Positions 6,986 through 15,244 of a DNA stretch of 64,000 bases are shown here, piece by piece (position 1 is the first letter of the stretch; the number at the start of each line of letters is the position of its first letter). The stretch lies in assembly GCA_964623055.1 (NCBI GenBank), contig CAZURK010000024.1:1-64000 (forward strand), read 5' to 3'. Made by a program: the position numbers and the translations under genes. The notes below the pieces were generated by a model, which was not told where the DNA came from, made no database searches, and was given only the letters and a program-made list of their open reading frames with translations. The DNA comes from JADHUC01 sp964623055. GTDB taxonomy: Bacteria > Planctomycetota > Planctomycetia > Pirellulales > Pirellulaceae.

Positions 6986-9085
6986 ATGTTCACTAAGCTA
7001 TCACGCAGGGGGAGGCAGCCGCACCCGTTTCGTCTCCCATCTCACGGTCCGTTGGCAGCGCTGACGCACGGATACCGTTTCGTAGCAGGTGACGGACGTA
7101 GGCCGTTCCGCGCGTGGAGACGACTACTCGTCGCGCGGTATCTCTTGTTCGTCCCATTGGTGACGCTCGCGTCTTCTCTTTCTGGATTCGGAGCGGACGC
7201 TGAGGAGCTTGCGCCGGGCGGAGTGCGCCTTGACCGTCCTTTCGTCCTCGCGCAGCTACCGGCGGGATCGCACGCACGGAATCAGAGCGGAACCGCTGAC
7301 GGTATGCTTCGCTCGCCATACGGCGATGGGGGGCGCATCGTCGTGGTGTATCCGGACGGGGCTGTTCGCGTGTTGACTGTTGGGTTTCAAAACGCTTGCG
7401 ATCCGGAGGTCTCGTTCGACGGGAACAAGTTGCTGTTTGCGGGCAAACGGACAGCGTCGGACAACTGGGATATCTTCGAGATGGCCGTGGACGGTTCCGG
7501 CGTCCGCCAGATCACCAGCGGCATGGGCAACTGTCGCAGTCCCGGCTATCAGGCGACGCTGTACACGATCGTTTCGCGGGAGCCGTGGCATCAGTTGACG
7601 TTCGTCAGTGACGCTGCCGGTACGAAAAACGAAGACGGATCGGGACCGGCCACGCATCTTTACTCGTCCAAGCTGGACGGTACGGCCGTTCGGCGGTTGA
7701 CCTATAATCTGTCGAGCGATATGGACCCGTTTCTGATGGAGGATGGACGTCTACTGTTTGCCAGTTGGCAGCGCGGTCGTCTGGTGCGAGGCACCCTCGG
7801 GCACGTCAGCCTGTTCGGTGTGAACATCGACGGTGCGGACTTTGCGTTGTTCGCAAGCCCAGCCGGCCGGCGAGTCAAGCATATGCCATGCGTCACGGCG
7901 GACGATCTGGTGGTCTTTGTCGAGTCGGATCGAATGCCCTGGGACGGCGCCGGGTATCTCTCCTGCGTCACCATGCGACGGCCGTTACGTTCGTATCGTC
8001 CGATCACGCGCGACGGGGATGGACTGTTCCATTCGCCCTCGCCGTTGGCTGACGGCACGATTCTCGTTTCTCGCAGACCGTGCAACTCGGGCAATACGCA
8101 TGCGGTGTGCCGACTTGATCCGCGAACCGGACGGTGGGCACGCGTCTTCGATGATCCACGGTTCCACGACATCCAAGCTAAGGCCATTGAAAAGCGTTCC
8201 GAGGCAGACGGGCGATCAAGCGTTGTTATGGAACAGGATCCACAGGGCAGAAAGTACCCGAACGGCAGACTGTACTGCTTGAACGTACATCTTTCGGACC
8301 TCGAGAAACGAGAGTGGATGCCGCCTGGGTCGGTCAAGCGACTGCGTGTCTTGGAGGGCATCCCTCTGACCGCGCGGAATTCGCGAACGGGCATCCCGCC
8401 GCTCGCACAACGGCGTTTGCTCGGCGAAATCGACATATCCGACGACGGCTCGTTCAACATCGCCGTGCCCGCCAATACGCCTATCGAACTGCAAACACTG
8501 GACGTTGACGGATTGGCGCTGCGAAGTTGCGGATGGATCTGGGCCAAGAACCGCGAACCTCGCGGCTGCATCGGATGCCACGAGGATCCGGAACTGACGC
8601 CAGAGAACCTTTTCGTGGAAGCACTCGAACGAACGTCGATCGCACTGACGCTACCACCGGCGCGCAGACGAACCGTGGACTTTCGTCGGGACGTGATGCC
8701 GATCATCCAGCAGAAATGCGTCGCGTGTCACGCCGCAGACGGTGCGCTGCCTCGACTGGACAGCGGCCTCGAACCGGTAGATCACCGTGATCGCAAAGCG
8801 TATTTCAATCGAGCGTATGAAAGCCTGCTGGCAGCGGACGATTCGTCCGGCAACATCGGTTTCTCCGGCAAATACGTCCATCCCGGCAAAGCCCGCACCA
8901 GCCCGCTGGTGTGGCATGTTTTTGGCCGAAACACATCTCGTGCATGGGATGGCAATGCTGCAAAGAGGCCGATCAAGACAATCCCGCCTGGCGACCTAGA
9001 ACCGCTGAGCGACGACGAGCGGCGGACGTTTGTCGAGTGGATTGACATGGGGGCCATGTGGGACGGCATCCCAGATGGAGGATAG
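6986..9085 (+). CDS. HzsA-related dihaem c-type cytochrome with beta-propeller domain
   Basis: About 699 residues. The only ATG of the frame is at 6986, and the hydrophobic segment YLLFVPLVTLASSLSG follows at about residues 52-68, so the true start may be a non-ATG codon further downstream. Residues 90-400 form a TolB/WD40-like propeller (repeats such as CDPEVSFDGNKLLFAGKR and HSPSPLADGTILVSRR). The C-terminal third resembles the middle and C-terminal parts of hydrazine synthase alpha subunit and contains two haem c motifs, CIGCH (Cys528) and CVACH (Cys578), the second in the context DVMPIIQQKCVACH, common in planctomycete cytochromes. Exported to the periplasm. Anammox hydrazine synthesis is not implied, because no HzsB/HzsC-type partner is present. 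It heads a five-gene same-strand cluster of exported redox or propeller proteins. Confidence 0.85.
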   Translation: MFTKLSRRGRQPHPFRLPSHGPLAALTHGYRFVAGDGRRPFRAWRRLLVARYLLFVPLVTLASSLSGFGADAEELAPGGVRLDRPFVLAQLPAGSHARNQSGTADGMLRSPYGDGGRIVVVYPDGAVRVLTVGFQNACDPEVSFDGNKLLFAGKRTASDNWDIFEMAVDGSGVRQITSGMGNCRSPGYQATLYTIVSREPWHQLTFVSDAAGTKNEDGSGPATHLYSSKLDGTAVRRLTYNLSSDMDPFLMEDGRLLFASWQRGRLVRGTLGHVSLFGVNIDGADFALFASPAGRRVKHMPCVTADDLVVFVESDRMPWDGAGYLSCVTMRRPLRSYRPITRDGDGLFHSPSPLADGTILVSRRPCNSGNTHAVCRLDPRTGRWARVFDDPRFHDIQAKAIEKRSEADGRSSVVMEQDPQGRKYPNGRLYCLNVHLSDLEKREWMPPGSVKRLRVLEGIPLTARNSRTGIPPLAQRRLLGEIDISDDGSFNIAVPANTPIELQTLDVDGLALRSCGWIWAKNREPRGCIGCHEDPELTPENLFVEALERTSIALTLPPARRRTVDFRRDVMPIIQQKCVACHAADGALPRLDSGLEPVDHRDRKAYFNRAYESLLAADDSSGNIGFSGKYVHPGKARTSPLVWHVFGRNTSRAWDGNAAKRPIKTIPPGDLEPLSDDERRTFVEWIDMGAMWDGIPDGG

Positions 9086-9232
9086 TCTCGATGCGGTCTA
9101 AGGGGTGAACAAGGCGAACTAGAAGGTAATCTGATACGTAATTTGGGTTAACGTCTTGTTCAACAAATGCTCATTCAGGAACAGTTAACCGTGAAAGCTA
9201 GATCGACCGTTCAGCTCATGCATTATCGATGC

Positions 9233-10858
9233 ATGGATCGTCTTTTCGCTCACGTTCTGCTACTGGCCATCCCGTGCTTGACCACCGTATTGCTCGCGGC
9301 CGATCCGGCATCACGTGTTTTCACAGACGTCACCCACGATGCAGGCATCGCCGCCAAGCACGGATTTGGCGACGACCGGCTTACGAATATCGTCGAAGGA
9401 ACTGGGGCCGGCGCGATGTTCTTTGACTATGACGGCGACGGTTGGCTCGACATCTATCTGTTGAGCGGATGTTACCTGCCGGAGGTAAACGACAATCGCG
9501 GTCGCAAGTATCGTGGCAAGCTGACCAATCACTTGTACCGCAACAATCGCGATGGCACTTTCACGGACATGACCGACCGGGCTGGCGTGGGCGACAAAGG
9601 TTACGGCGTGGGGTGCTCGGCCTCCGATTTCGACAACGACGGCGACTTGGACCTGTACGTGTTGAACTACGGCAAGAACGTTCTCTATCGCAACGAAGGC
9701 AACGGCACTTTTACCGACGTCTCCGAACAGTCTGGCCTGGACGACCCGAAGTGGAGTCTTTCGGCACCCTGGTTTGACTACGACGGCGATGGCGATTTGG
9801 ACGTCTACGTGGTGAACTATCTGGAGTTTGATCCGGATTTCCGAGAGTTCTACGCGCCCGATGGCTATCCCGGACCGCGCAGCTACGGCGGGCAGCAAGA
9901 CGCCTTGTACCGCAACAACGGCAATGGGACCTTCACCGACGTGACCGAGGCGGCGGGTCTGATCAACCCCGACGGACGCGGGATGAGCGGCACCGTGGCA
10001 GATCTGAATAACGACGGGCTGTTGGACCTGTACGTCACCAACGATGCCATGGAGAACTACTTTTACCGAAATTCGGGCGACGGCACTTTTGTGGAAGACG
10101 GCCTTGTTATGGGCTTGGCCTTCGGTGAAGGAGGTCAAAACGTCTCTTCGATGGGCCCCGCCGTCGGCGATGTGGATCGTGACGGATGGTTGGATATCTA
10201 TATCCCCGATATGGGATACGGCTGCCTGCTGTTGAACCGGGAGGACTATTTCGAGGATCGAACGGCTCCTTCGAAGCTTGCTGTCGTCTGCGGCCAATAC
10301 GTCGGCTGGGGCGGGGTTCTCTTCGATTTCGACAACGACGGCGACCTGGACCTGTTTGTCGCCAACGGTGACGCGCATCGCGAGTACGCGCAGGAAGATG
10401 TCTTGATGCGCAACGATGGAAAGGGCAATTTCCAGGACATCGCAACCGATTCGGGCGACTATTTCCGGCAGAAGTATGTGGGCCGCGGAACCACGTCAGG
10501 CGACTATGATAACGACGGAGACATCGACCTGTTGGTCGTCAATCTGAACGACACGCCCAGGTTGCTGAGAAACGACGGAGGCAACAAGAACAACTGGCTG
10601 AAAATCGCGGTTAAGCTGCCCGGCGGAAAGTCCGATGCCGTCGGCGCTAGGATCAGTGTAAGAACTGACACATTGACGCAGATCCACGATGTGATTCCAG
10701 TCACAGGTTACTTGTCGCAAGCTGATCCTCGGGCACATTTCGGTCTGGGACGTGCGGAGAGAGCCCAAGTGGACATCCGCTGGCCCGACGGCCGGACGAC
10801 AACGCTGAAAGACGTGTCAGCAAACCAGATACTGATGGTGGAGCAAGATGCGAACTGA
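9233..10858 (+). CDS. CRTAC1-family FG-GAP/ASPIC-UnbV protein
   Basis: About 541 residues. I chose ATG 9233, where MDRLFAHVLLLAIPCLTTVL gives a signal peptide; an ATG at 9167 adds 22 residues without leader character, and neither has a clear ribosome-binding site. The body is a series of VCBS/FG-GAP calcium-binding repeats with the core FxDxDxDGDxDLxV (for example FDYDGDGWLDIYL, FDNDGDLDLYV, YDNDGDIDLLV). The C-terminus is an ASPIC/UnbV domain (NWLKIAVKLPGGKSDAVGAR ... HFGLGRAERAQVDIRWPDG). Known relatives are extracellular calcium-binding seven-bladed integrin-like propellers. Likely role: surface scaffold or binding module for neighbouring exported cytochromes. Its stop overlaps the start of the next gene by 11 bp. 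Confidence 0.9.
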   Translation: MDRLFAHVLLLAIPCLTTVLLAADPASRVFTDVTHDAGIAAKHGFGDDRLTNIVEGTGAGAMFFDYDGDGWLDIYLLSGCYLPEVNDNRGRKYRGKLTNHLYRNNRDGTFTDMTDRAGVGDKGYGVGCSASDFDNDGDLDLYVLNYGKNVLYRNEGNGTFTDVSEQSGLDDPKWSLSAPWFDYDGDGDLDVYVVNYLEFDPDFREFYAPDGYPGPRSYGGQQDALYRNNGNGTFTDVTEAAGLINPDGRGMSGTVADLNNDGLLDLYVTNDAMENYFYRNSGDGTFVEDGLVMGLAFGEGGQNVSSMGPAVGDVDRDGWLDIYIPDMGYGCLLLNREDYFEDRTAPSKLAVVCGQYVGWGGVLFDFDNDGDLDLFVANGDAHREYAQEDVLMRNDGKGNFQDIATDSGDYFRQKYVGRGTTSGDYDNDGDIDLLVVNLNDTPRLLRNDGGNKNNWLKIAVKLPGGKSDAVGARISVRTDTLTQIHDVIPVTGYLSQADPRAHFGLGRAERAQVDIRWPDGRTTTLKDVSANQILMVEQDAN

Positions 10859-13847
10859 CTCGATTCGTTTAACCGCGACCCAACGGGGAGCGCGTCCGCG
10901 AAGGGGCGCGGCGACGTTCTCTGCTGGCATCATGTCATCTGGCACATCTGAATCCACGCCGCGCGCTCCCCGTTGGGTCGCGGTTAAACGAAGGTTGCCT
11001 CTTGGTTGTCCCCTGTTGGTCATGGTCTTCCTGATTTACGTTGGATCAGCGCTGGCCGACGAGACTTACGAGAATCCCGTCTACGTCGGCGCGGAAAAAT
11101 GTGCCAAGTGCCATCAGGGCGCGGACATGGGGTACCAGCATTGCCGGTGGCTCGTATCGGAACACTCGAAAGCCTACGCCTCGCTGGCGAAGCCGGAGGC
11201 CAAGGAGATTGCCCGACTGAGCGGCATTCCGCAGGAACCTCAGGAAGCGGCCATGTGCCTTGGCTGCCACACCACGGGGTCCGAGGCCGAGGAGTGGGAG
11301 AAGGACGAGACGTTCCACATCGAAGACGGCGTCCAATGCGAAAAGTGCCACGGACCCGGCAGCGATTACATGGAAGAATCCGTGATGATCAAGCCCAAGG
11401 CAGCTCGCGCCGCCGGCTTGAAGATGCCCACCATCGAGGACTGCATGAAATGCCACGCAGTGAAAGGCTCGCACGTGGCGGTCCTCAAGAGCCCCAAGAT
11501 AGACATCAAGAAAGCGTGGGAGAAGATCAAGCATTCGACGCCTGACGATTGGGCTTATTCGGATCCGCACGAGTTGCCGGAGCCTGTCGATGCGTCCCTG
11601 CCCAAGTACACCGGCTCGCTGGCCTGCGGCCAGTGTCACAAAGGGCCGGATATGGGCTACCAGTACAGCCGATGGCGAGATAGCGGGCATGCCAATGCCT
11701 ATGCTGTGCTGGGAACGGCGGCTGCGGAGAAGATCGCCAAAGAGATGGGCGTAAACGAGAACCCGACTACCAGCGCCGCCTGTTTGAAGTGCCACTCGAC
11801 CGCTTACCACGAGACGGCGGGCGGCGCGATGGGATCGTACTCGATATTCGAGGGCGTAGGCTGCGAAGCGTGCCACGGCGCCGGCAGCGACTATTCGCCC
11901 GAAGCCGTGATGCGCGATAAACGCGCCGCAGTGTTGGCGGGCTTGAAGGACGTGAAGCAACAGACGTGTTTGCGCTGCCACGAAAACGCCCATGGAAAAC
12001 CGTTTGATTACGAACAGGCCCTGGAGAGAATTGCTCATCCGACAGAACTGCCAGAGCAGTCGGCGGCGGTCCGATACAAGACGCCTCTGAACATGGCACT
12101 CAGCCCAGGCGGGCGGGACCTGTACGTCGCTTGCGAAGCATCGGACACGGTGATCGTGGTCGATGTGGCGACTATGGAGAAGGTGGCGGAAATCCCAGCC
12201 GGAGGGCAACCGACCGATGTGACCTTTCATCCCGGCGGCAAACGGGCGTACGTGAGCAATCGTCTGGACGACACCGTCTCGGTGATCAGCGTGGCAGCGC
12301 GCAAGGCAATCCACACCATATCTGTGGGCGACGAGCCGCACGGTGTGCTGACGGACCGTACGGGCAAAGTGCTTTACGTGTTAAACACCTCGACGGATAG
12401 CATCTCGGTCATCGACACTGTCTCGCTGGCCGAGGTCAAACGGCTGGAGGCAAGTCGCAATCCCTGGTCGCTGGCACTTTCGCCCGAAGGTTCGCAAATC
12501 CTTGTGACGAACTCGCTATCGCGGTACGTGCAGTTCCGCACGCCCTCGGTGTCCGAAGTAACGGTGATTGATACCGAACGGGCAGTCGTGGAAGATCGCA
12601 TCGTGGTCCCCGGCGCGAACCTGGTGATGGGGGTGGAATGGCATCCCAGCGGCGACTTTGGCTTGGCCACACTGAACCGCACAAAGAATCTGGTCCCGAT
12701 GACACGGCTGTTGCAGGGTTGGACTATCACCAACGGTCTAGCGGTCATCTGGCGAGACGGCCGCGTGGATCAAGTGCTGTTGGACGAACCCAACATGTGC
12801 TTCCCGGACCCGAGCGACATAGCCATCACGCCCGACGGCCGCTTGGCCCTGGTCACCAGTTCCGGTTCGAACCGCGTCGCCGTAATCGACGTGCCCAAAC
12901 TGATATCCATACTGGAGGCTGCCTCGGAACACGATCGTCAGCACGTGTTTCCCAATCATTTGGGTAAACCAACGGAGTTCGTTATCAAGCACATCCCCAC
13001 GCAACACAGCCCTCGTGGGGTGCTAATCACGCCGGACGGGAGGTCGGCGTTCGTGGCCAACTGTCTGGACGATTCCCTGACACTCATTGACCTGGAAAGG
13101 CTGGAAGCGGTCAAACGAATCGACCTGGGCGGTCCCAAAGGGATCACGACGACTCGACGGGGCGAGCGACTGTTTCACAGTGCGAACATCACGTTTCACC
13201 GACAGTTTTCGTGCCACTCGTGTCATCCCGATGGGCATGTCGACGGGCTGACCTACGACATCGAACCGGACGGAATCGGCGTCAGTCCCGTGGACAACCG
13301 TACGTTGCGGGGAATCTTGGACACAGCGCCGTTCAAGTGGGAAGGCACAAATCCAAGCCTGCAACGCCAGTGCGGTCCGCGGCTGGCGGTGTTTTTCACA
13401 CGAATTCAGCCGTTTGAGCCGGACGAGCTTTTCGCCTTGGAAACCTACATTTGCACCATCCCACGACCGCCGAACCGATACCGGGATTTGGGCGCCGAAT
13501 TGACCGAAGCCCAGCGTCGCGGCAAGGCCATGTTCGAGCGGACCCGAACCAACGATGGCCGAATCATTCCCGAGGGACAACGTTGCGTAACGTGCCACTT
13601 TCCGCCGCTTTATACTGACCGCTCGCGGCAGAATGTAGGTACGAAGATGTGGCTGGACGGCGAGTCGCATTTCGACGTGCCGCACTTGAACAACATCTAC
13701 GATTCGGCGCCATACCTGCACAACGGCATTGCCGAGACATTGGAAGAGATTTGGACCAGGTACAACCCCGACGACCAGCACGGGGTCACGAACGACATGA
13801 CCAAGGATGAACTAAACGATTTGATCGAATACCTGAATACGCTGTAA
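10848..13847 (+). CDS. Decahaem cytochrome: duplicated tetrahaem c554-like module, YVTN propeller and dihaem peroxidase-like domain
   Basis: 999 residues with ten CxxCH haem motifs. Eight lie in two copies of a four-haem module: Cys85, 137, 164, 199, then Cys260, 312, 339, 374. The copies align clearly (KCHQGADMGYQHCRW with QCHKGPDMGYQYSRW; KCHGPGSDYMEESVM with ACHGAGSDYSPEAVM). Residues about 410-770 form a YVTN-type propeller (SPGGRDLYVACEASDTVIVVD). The C-terminus has two more haems, CHSCH (789) and CVTCH (913), in a MauG/cytochrome c peroxidase-like arrangement (LFHSANITFHRQFSCHSCH; DVPHLNNIYDSAPYLHNG). Exported: a signal-like segment LPLGCPLLVMVFLIYVGSALA lies unusually far in, at about residues 50-70, because a 129-bp repeat sits between start codon and signal. 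ATG 10848 has GGAG 5 nt upstream and overlaps the upstream gene. Function is unknown: electron transfer at or beyond the periplasm. Confidence 0.9.
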   Translation: MRTDSIRLTATQRGARPRRGAATFSAGIMSSGTSESTPRAPRWVAVKRRLPLGCPLLVMVFLIYVGSALADETYENPVYVGAEKCAKCHQGADMGYQHCRWLVSEHSKAYASLAKPEAKEIARLSGIPQEPQEAAMCLGCHTTGSEAEEWEKDETFHIEDGVQCEKCHGPGSDYMEESVMIKPKAARAAGLKMPTIEDCMKCHAVKGSHVAVLKSPKIDIKKAWEKIKHSTPDDWAYSDPHELPEPVDASLPKYTGSLACGQCHKGPDMGYQYSRWRDSGHANAYAVLGTAAAEKIAKEMGVNENPTTSAACLKCHSTAYHETAGGAMGSYSIFEGVGCEACHGAGSDYSPEAVMRDKRAAVLAGLKDVKQQTCLRCHENAHGKPFDYEQALERIAHPTELPEQSAAVRYKTPLNMALSPGGRDLYVACEASDTVIVVDVATMEKVAEIPAGGQPTDVTFHPGGKRAYVSNRLDDTVSVISVAARKAIHTISVGDEPHGVLTDRTGKVLYVLNTSTDSISVIDTVSLAEVKRLEASRNPWSLALSPEGSQILVTNSLSRYVQFRTPSVSEVTVIDTERAVVEDRIVVPGANLVMGVEWHPSGDFGLATLNRTKNLVPMTRLLQGWTITNGLAVIWRDGRVDQVLLDEPNMCFPDPSDIAITPDGRLALVTSSGSNRVAVIDVPKLISILEAASEHDRQHVFPNHLGKPTEFVIKHIPTQHSPRGVLITPDGRSAFVANCLDDSLTLIDLERLEAVKRIDLGGPKGITTTRRGERLFHSANITFHRQFSCHSCHPDGHVDGLTYDIEPDGIGVSPVDNRTLRGILDTAPFKWEGTNPSLQRQCGPRLAVFFTRIQPFEPDELFALETYICTIPRPPNRYRDLGAELTEAQRRGKAMFERTRTNDGRIIPEGQRCVTCHFPPLYTDRSRQNVGTKMWLDGESHFDVPHLNNIYDSAPYLHNGIAETLEEIWTRYNPDDQHGVTNDMTKDELNDLIEYLNTL
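10864..10992. repeat. 129-bp inverted repeat, type B, inside the cytochrome coding sequence
   Basis: Perfect 31-bp arms at 10864-10894 and 10962-10992; the left arm begins TTCGTTTAACCGCGACCCAA. The unit is exactly 129 bp, so it adds 43 codons in frame between the start codon and the signal peptide of the decahaem cytochrome. The outer TTCGTTTAAC end matches the intergenic repeat at 4182-4250. Confidence 0.93.
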
Positions 13848-13908
13848 GATTCGAGCGGAGACAGCCATCGCGTCTGGCAAGAATGTGTGGCGCATCAAAG
13901 GACTCGCT

Positions 13909-15087
13909 ATGAGAAGCCTCTTTACCGCAACGCTGTGGGGTATGCTGACGATCATCCTCACGTTGAATTCGGCTACCGGCCAAGAATCGGCACCGAAAGA
14001 TCCGGCGGCCAAGCCCAGCACCAAACTACAACTGCCCTATGTCTACACAGACTGGAAGCATTTCACCGTCAAAGATGGCTTGCCGAACGATCACATCTTT
14101 GCCGTGAAGGCCGACGGCCCCAGGATTTGGATCGGGACGGAAGATGGTCTGGCGTGCTACGACAAGCGGACCGGCAAGATCCGTTCGTGGAAGGAAAAGG
14201 ATGGGCTGCCCTGGCGCGTCGTGTCGGCGTTGGACGTCAACAAGAAGACGGGCGATATATGGATTGGACTGTTCGGCGGCGGGCTGGCGCGGTTCAGCGG
14301 CGGTCGCTTCGATCACTTCCATCAACTGAACAGCGGCTTGGTCAACGACGTGGTCTACGGTGTGGCCGTCGAAAACGACAACGTGTGGGCGGCCACCACA
14401 GCCGGCGCCAGCCGCTACAACACGGTCAGCAAGAAATGGACGATCTACACCGAACAGAACGCACCGATGGAGGAGATCTGGAATTACGGCGTCTGTCACG
14501 ACAAAGGCAAGGTCTTTGTGAGCGTTTGGGGAAGCGGGGTGCTAGAGTTCGACGTGGCGGCTGATAAGTGGGTCAAGGCGCACATGGACCCGGACCGCGA
14601 GATGGAGATCGACCTGTACCGCGATGATGGCATCGTGCACGTGATCACCACCGGCGTCAGCTATGTGGACGAAATCCTGTGGGTGTCGACCTATTTTGGG
14701 ATGAGCCGTTACGACGGACGAAATTGGCGAGGGATCTACGCCCACGAGACGGGCCTGCCGAGTGATTTTGGCAACGCCGTCAAGGGCCGTAGTGCCAACG
14801 AAGCATGGTATTCGACGGATAAGGGCCTGGGCGTGTTCGCCGATTTCCCATCGGACACCTGGGTGACCTACACGATGGACCCGACAACACACGGCGGCAA
14901 GGCCGTCGTACGCCGGGAGAAAGAAGTGCTGAAGACCGTGAAGCTCCAACGGAGCATTCCACACAACTATGTTCTTTGGGTCGAGTTCGACGGCAACGAC
15001 GTCTGGGTCGGCACGTCAAAAGGACTGGGCTGGGCCAAGGGGCCTGGATACTACGCCGGATTGAAAGAGGTAAAGGCTGACCCGTAA
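13909..15087 (+). CDS. Exported two-component-regulator-type beta-propeller protein
   Basis: 392 residues from ATG 13909 (MRSLFTATLWGMLTIILTLN, signal peptide); an ATG 24 bp upstream would put charged residues in front. The mature protein consists of Reg_prop-type blades with WIGTEDGLACYDKRTGK, WIGLFGGGLARFSGGRF, WVSTYFGMSRYDGRNW and VWVGTSKGLGWAKG. These seven-residue WIGT signatures normally form the periplasmic sensor propellers of hybrid two-component regulators. Here there is no membrane segment, kinase or HTH after the propeller, so it is a free-standing periplasmic protein. It follows the decahaem cytochrome by 61 bp and precedes the binding protein on the same strand, so a ligand-binding or scaffold role in the same system is likely but inferred. 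Confidence 0.85.
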   Translation: MRSLFTATLWGMLTIILTLNSATGQESAPKDPAAKPSTKLQLPYVYTDWKHFTVKDGLPNDHIFAVKADGPRIWIGTEDGLACYDKRTGKIRSWKEKDGLPWRVVSALDVNKKTGDIWIGLFGGGLARFSGGRFDHFHQLNSGLVNDVVYGVAVENDNVWAATTAGASRYNTVSKKWTIYTEQNAPMEEIWNYGVCHDKGKVFVSVWGSGVLEFDVAADKWVKAHMDPDREMEIDLYRDDGIVHVITTGVSYVDEILWVSTYFGMSRYDGRNWRGIYAHETGLPSDFGNAVKGRSANEAWYSTDKGLGVFADFPSDTWVTYTMDPTTHGGKAVVRREKEVLKTVKLQRSIPHNYVLWVEFDGNDVWVGTSKGLGWAKGPGYYAGLKEVKADP

Positions 15088-15109
15088 AGTGAGCCGGCGT
15101 AGGAAATGT

Positions 15110-15187
15110 GTAGGCCGGAACAAGTCCGCGCAGTTCCGGCACGAATACAGTAGGACGTCGGAACTGCGCGGACTTGTTCCGGCCTAC
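15110..15187. repeat. Inverted repeat, type C, copy 1
   Basis: Perfect 29-bp arms at 15110-15138 and 15159-15187; the left arm begins GTAGGCCGGAACAAGTCCGC. Sequence to the right (CCGTCATTTTCGACTTAACA) is similar to that right of copy 2 at 45444-45527, showing a longer repeated unit. It lies between two co-directional genes of the redox cluster and could act as a transcript-stabilising or partial-termination hairpin. Confidence 0.93.
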
Positions 15188-15244
15188 CCGTCATTTTCGA
15201 CTTAACATGGTACCAAAGACGGTCCTTTCACAAGAAGCCAAACC

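Noticed and set aside
6986..9085. Anammox hydrazine synthase
   Set aside because: Only an HzsA-like part is present. The beta and gamma subunits and hydroxylamine-oxidoreductase-like octahaem partners are absent, and HzsA-related proteins are widespread in non-anammox planctomycetes.
11046..12341. 431-residue open frame antisense to the decahaem cytochrome
   Set aside because: The plus strand has ten in-frame CxxCH motifs and a matching duplicated module, so the minus frame is a shadow.
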